A stretch of 21,537 bases of DNA, taken from an uncultured Gammaproteobacteria bacterium. Lineage in GTDB: Bacteria; Pseudomonadota; Gammaproteobacteria; GCA-2729495. A program made the translations under genes and the position numbers. The stretch covers positions 1-21,537 of the forward strand of contig CAMYJV010000024.1 in assembly GCA_947258805.1 (NCBI GenBank), read 5' to 3'. The notes beneath the pieces were generated by a model that saw only the letters and a list, made by a program, of their open reading frames with translations, searched no databases and was not told the origin of the DNA. Below, one piece after another: positions 21,160-21,537 of the stretch (position 1 is its first letter; every line of letters starts with the position of its first letter).

Positions 21160-21537
21160 TTGATCAAGGACTTACAGCACGATATGGCCGTCACGCCGGC
21201 CCGGGATGAACGGGCTCGCCAGGAGTTCATCGGGGCGCTGCGCGCCCATCTCCTCGGCGACATGGCCACCAGCATGCGCGACCGTTACTCGACCCGCGTA
21301 GCGCCCGCCTTCCAGCGGGAACATGGCCGGCCACCCGTGACGGGCCCCGAGGTGCATGAACAGATGCAGGCGGACGACTATTTTCGCTTCTACAGCGCCG
21401 TCCGCTACAACGCGCAGGAAATGGTGTTCCGGTCGGTGATACCCGCCATAGAACGCGAACTGATTGACTTGAACCAACGCGGCCAGGCCATTCGCGCTGC
21501 CGACCACAGCAACCCGGACATCAACCCGGAGCTGGAG
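21160..21537 (+). CDS. Unidentified protein, N-terminal part
   Basis: The first 126 codons of a protein that continues past the right edge. A TTG at 21160 is taken as start because GGGAG lies 8 nt before it (MIKDLQHDMAVTPARDERAR); an in-frame ATG at 21184 is the alternative and has no clear ribosome site. The product is charged and helical, with ATSMRDRYSTRVAPAFQREH and GPEVHEQMQADDYFRFYSAV followed by RYNAQEMVFRSVIPAIEREL. There is no signal peptide or membrane segment. I do not recognise the family; the layout could be the helical N-terminal domain of a methyltransferase, but the part that would show this is missing. It diverges from the REDY-SDR-LysR operon. Confidence 0.7.
   Translation, partial: MIKDLQHDMAVTPARDERARQEFIGALRAHLLGDMATSMRDRYSTRVAPAFQREHGRPPVTGPEVHEQMQADDYFRFYSAVRYNAQEMVFRSVIPAIERELIDLNQRGQAIRAADHSNPDINPELE

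Noticed and set aside
1..21537. CRISPR array
   Set aside because: No regularly spaced repeats with unique spacers anywhere in the window.

Overview
The window is high in G+C and densely packed, and it looks chromosomal. By eye it best fits a gammaproteobacterium of marine or soil type. That placement rests on a Mrp-type antiporter operon, an F420-type luciferase-like oxidoreductase, a METTL7-like methyltransferase and a PQQ-type sugar dehydrogenase occurring together; no rRNA or complete tRNA is present to confirm it.

Region 1 (about 1-5730, all minus strand) is a multisubunit cation/proton antiporter operon in the order E-F-G-(split A C-terminus)-B-C-D-D'-D''. Almost every junction is an ATGA or TGATG overlap. 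The last, NuoL/M-like gene runs off the left edge. The MrpA C-terminal region is split: one part is a free DUF4040 protein, the other is fused to MnhB. A LigF-like glutathione transferase and an unidentified multi-pass membrane protein (5755-7437) lie directly upstream on the same strand.

Region 2 (7438-8353) starts with an AT-rich divergent promoter region. It is followed by a secreted protein made of two tandem copies of a ferredoxin-like domain, ending at a perfect 12-bp hairpin shared with the convergent operon.

Region 3 (8339-12279, minus) is a probable redox/detoxification operon: METTL7-like methyltransferase, a glutaredoxin fused to two AhpD/CMD domains, a luciferase-like (F420-type) oxidoreductase and a peroxidase-related AhpD-like protein. 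A 10-bp hairpin sits right against the ribosome binding site of the second gene. Diverging from it are a GlcD/D2HGDH-type FAD oxidase and a PQQ-type aldose dehydrogenase (12400-14943, plus).

Region 4 (about 14944-18930) looks like an acquired, scarred island. It holds an orphan C-terminal tail of an antiporter subunit, a large beta-helix lipoprotein of visibly lower G+C, a tRNA-Ser 3'-end remnant, and a CopG-type/PemK-type toxin-antitoxin pair with a good sigma-70 promoter and palindromic operators. It is bracketed by two kinds of direct repeat: a 29-bp element, and a second copy of the last ~80 bp of the sugar dehydrogenase gene.

Region 5 (18933-21537) has a REDY-like protein, an SDR dehydrogenase and a LysR regulator in one minus-strand operon. 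An unidentified gene diverges from it and runs off the right edge.
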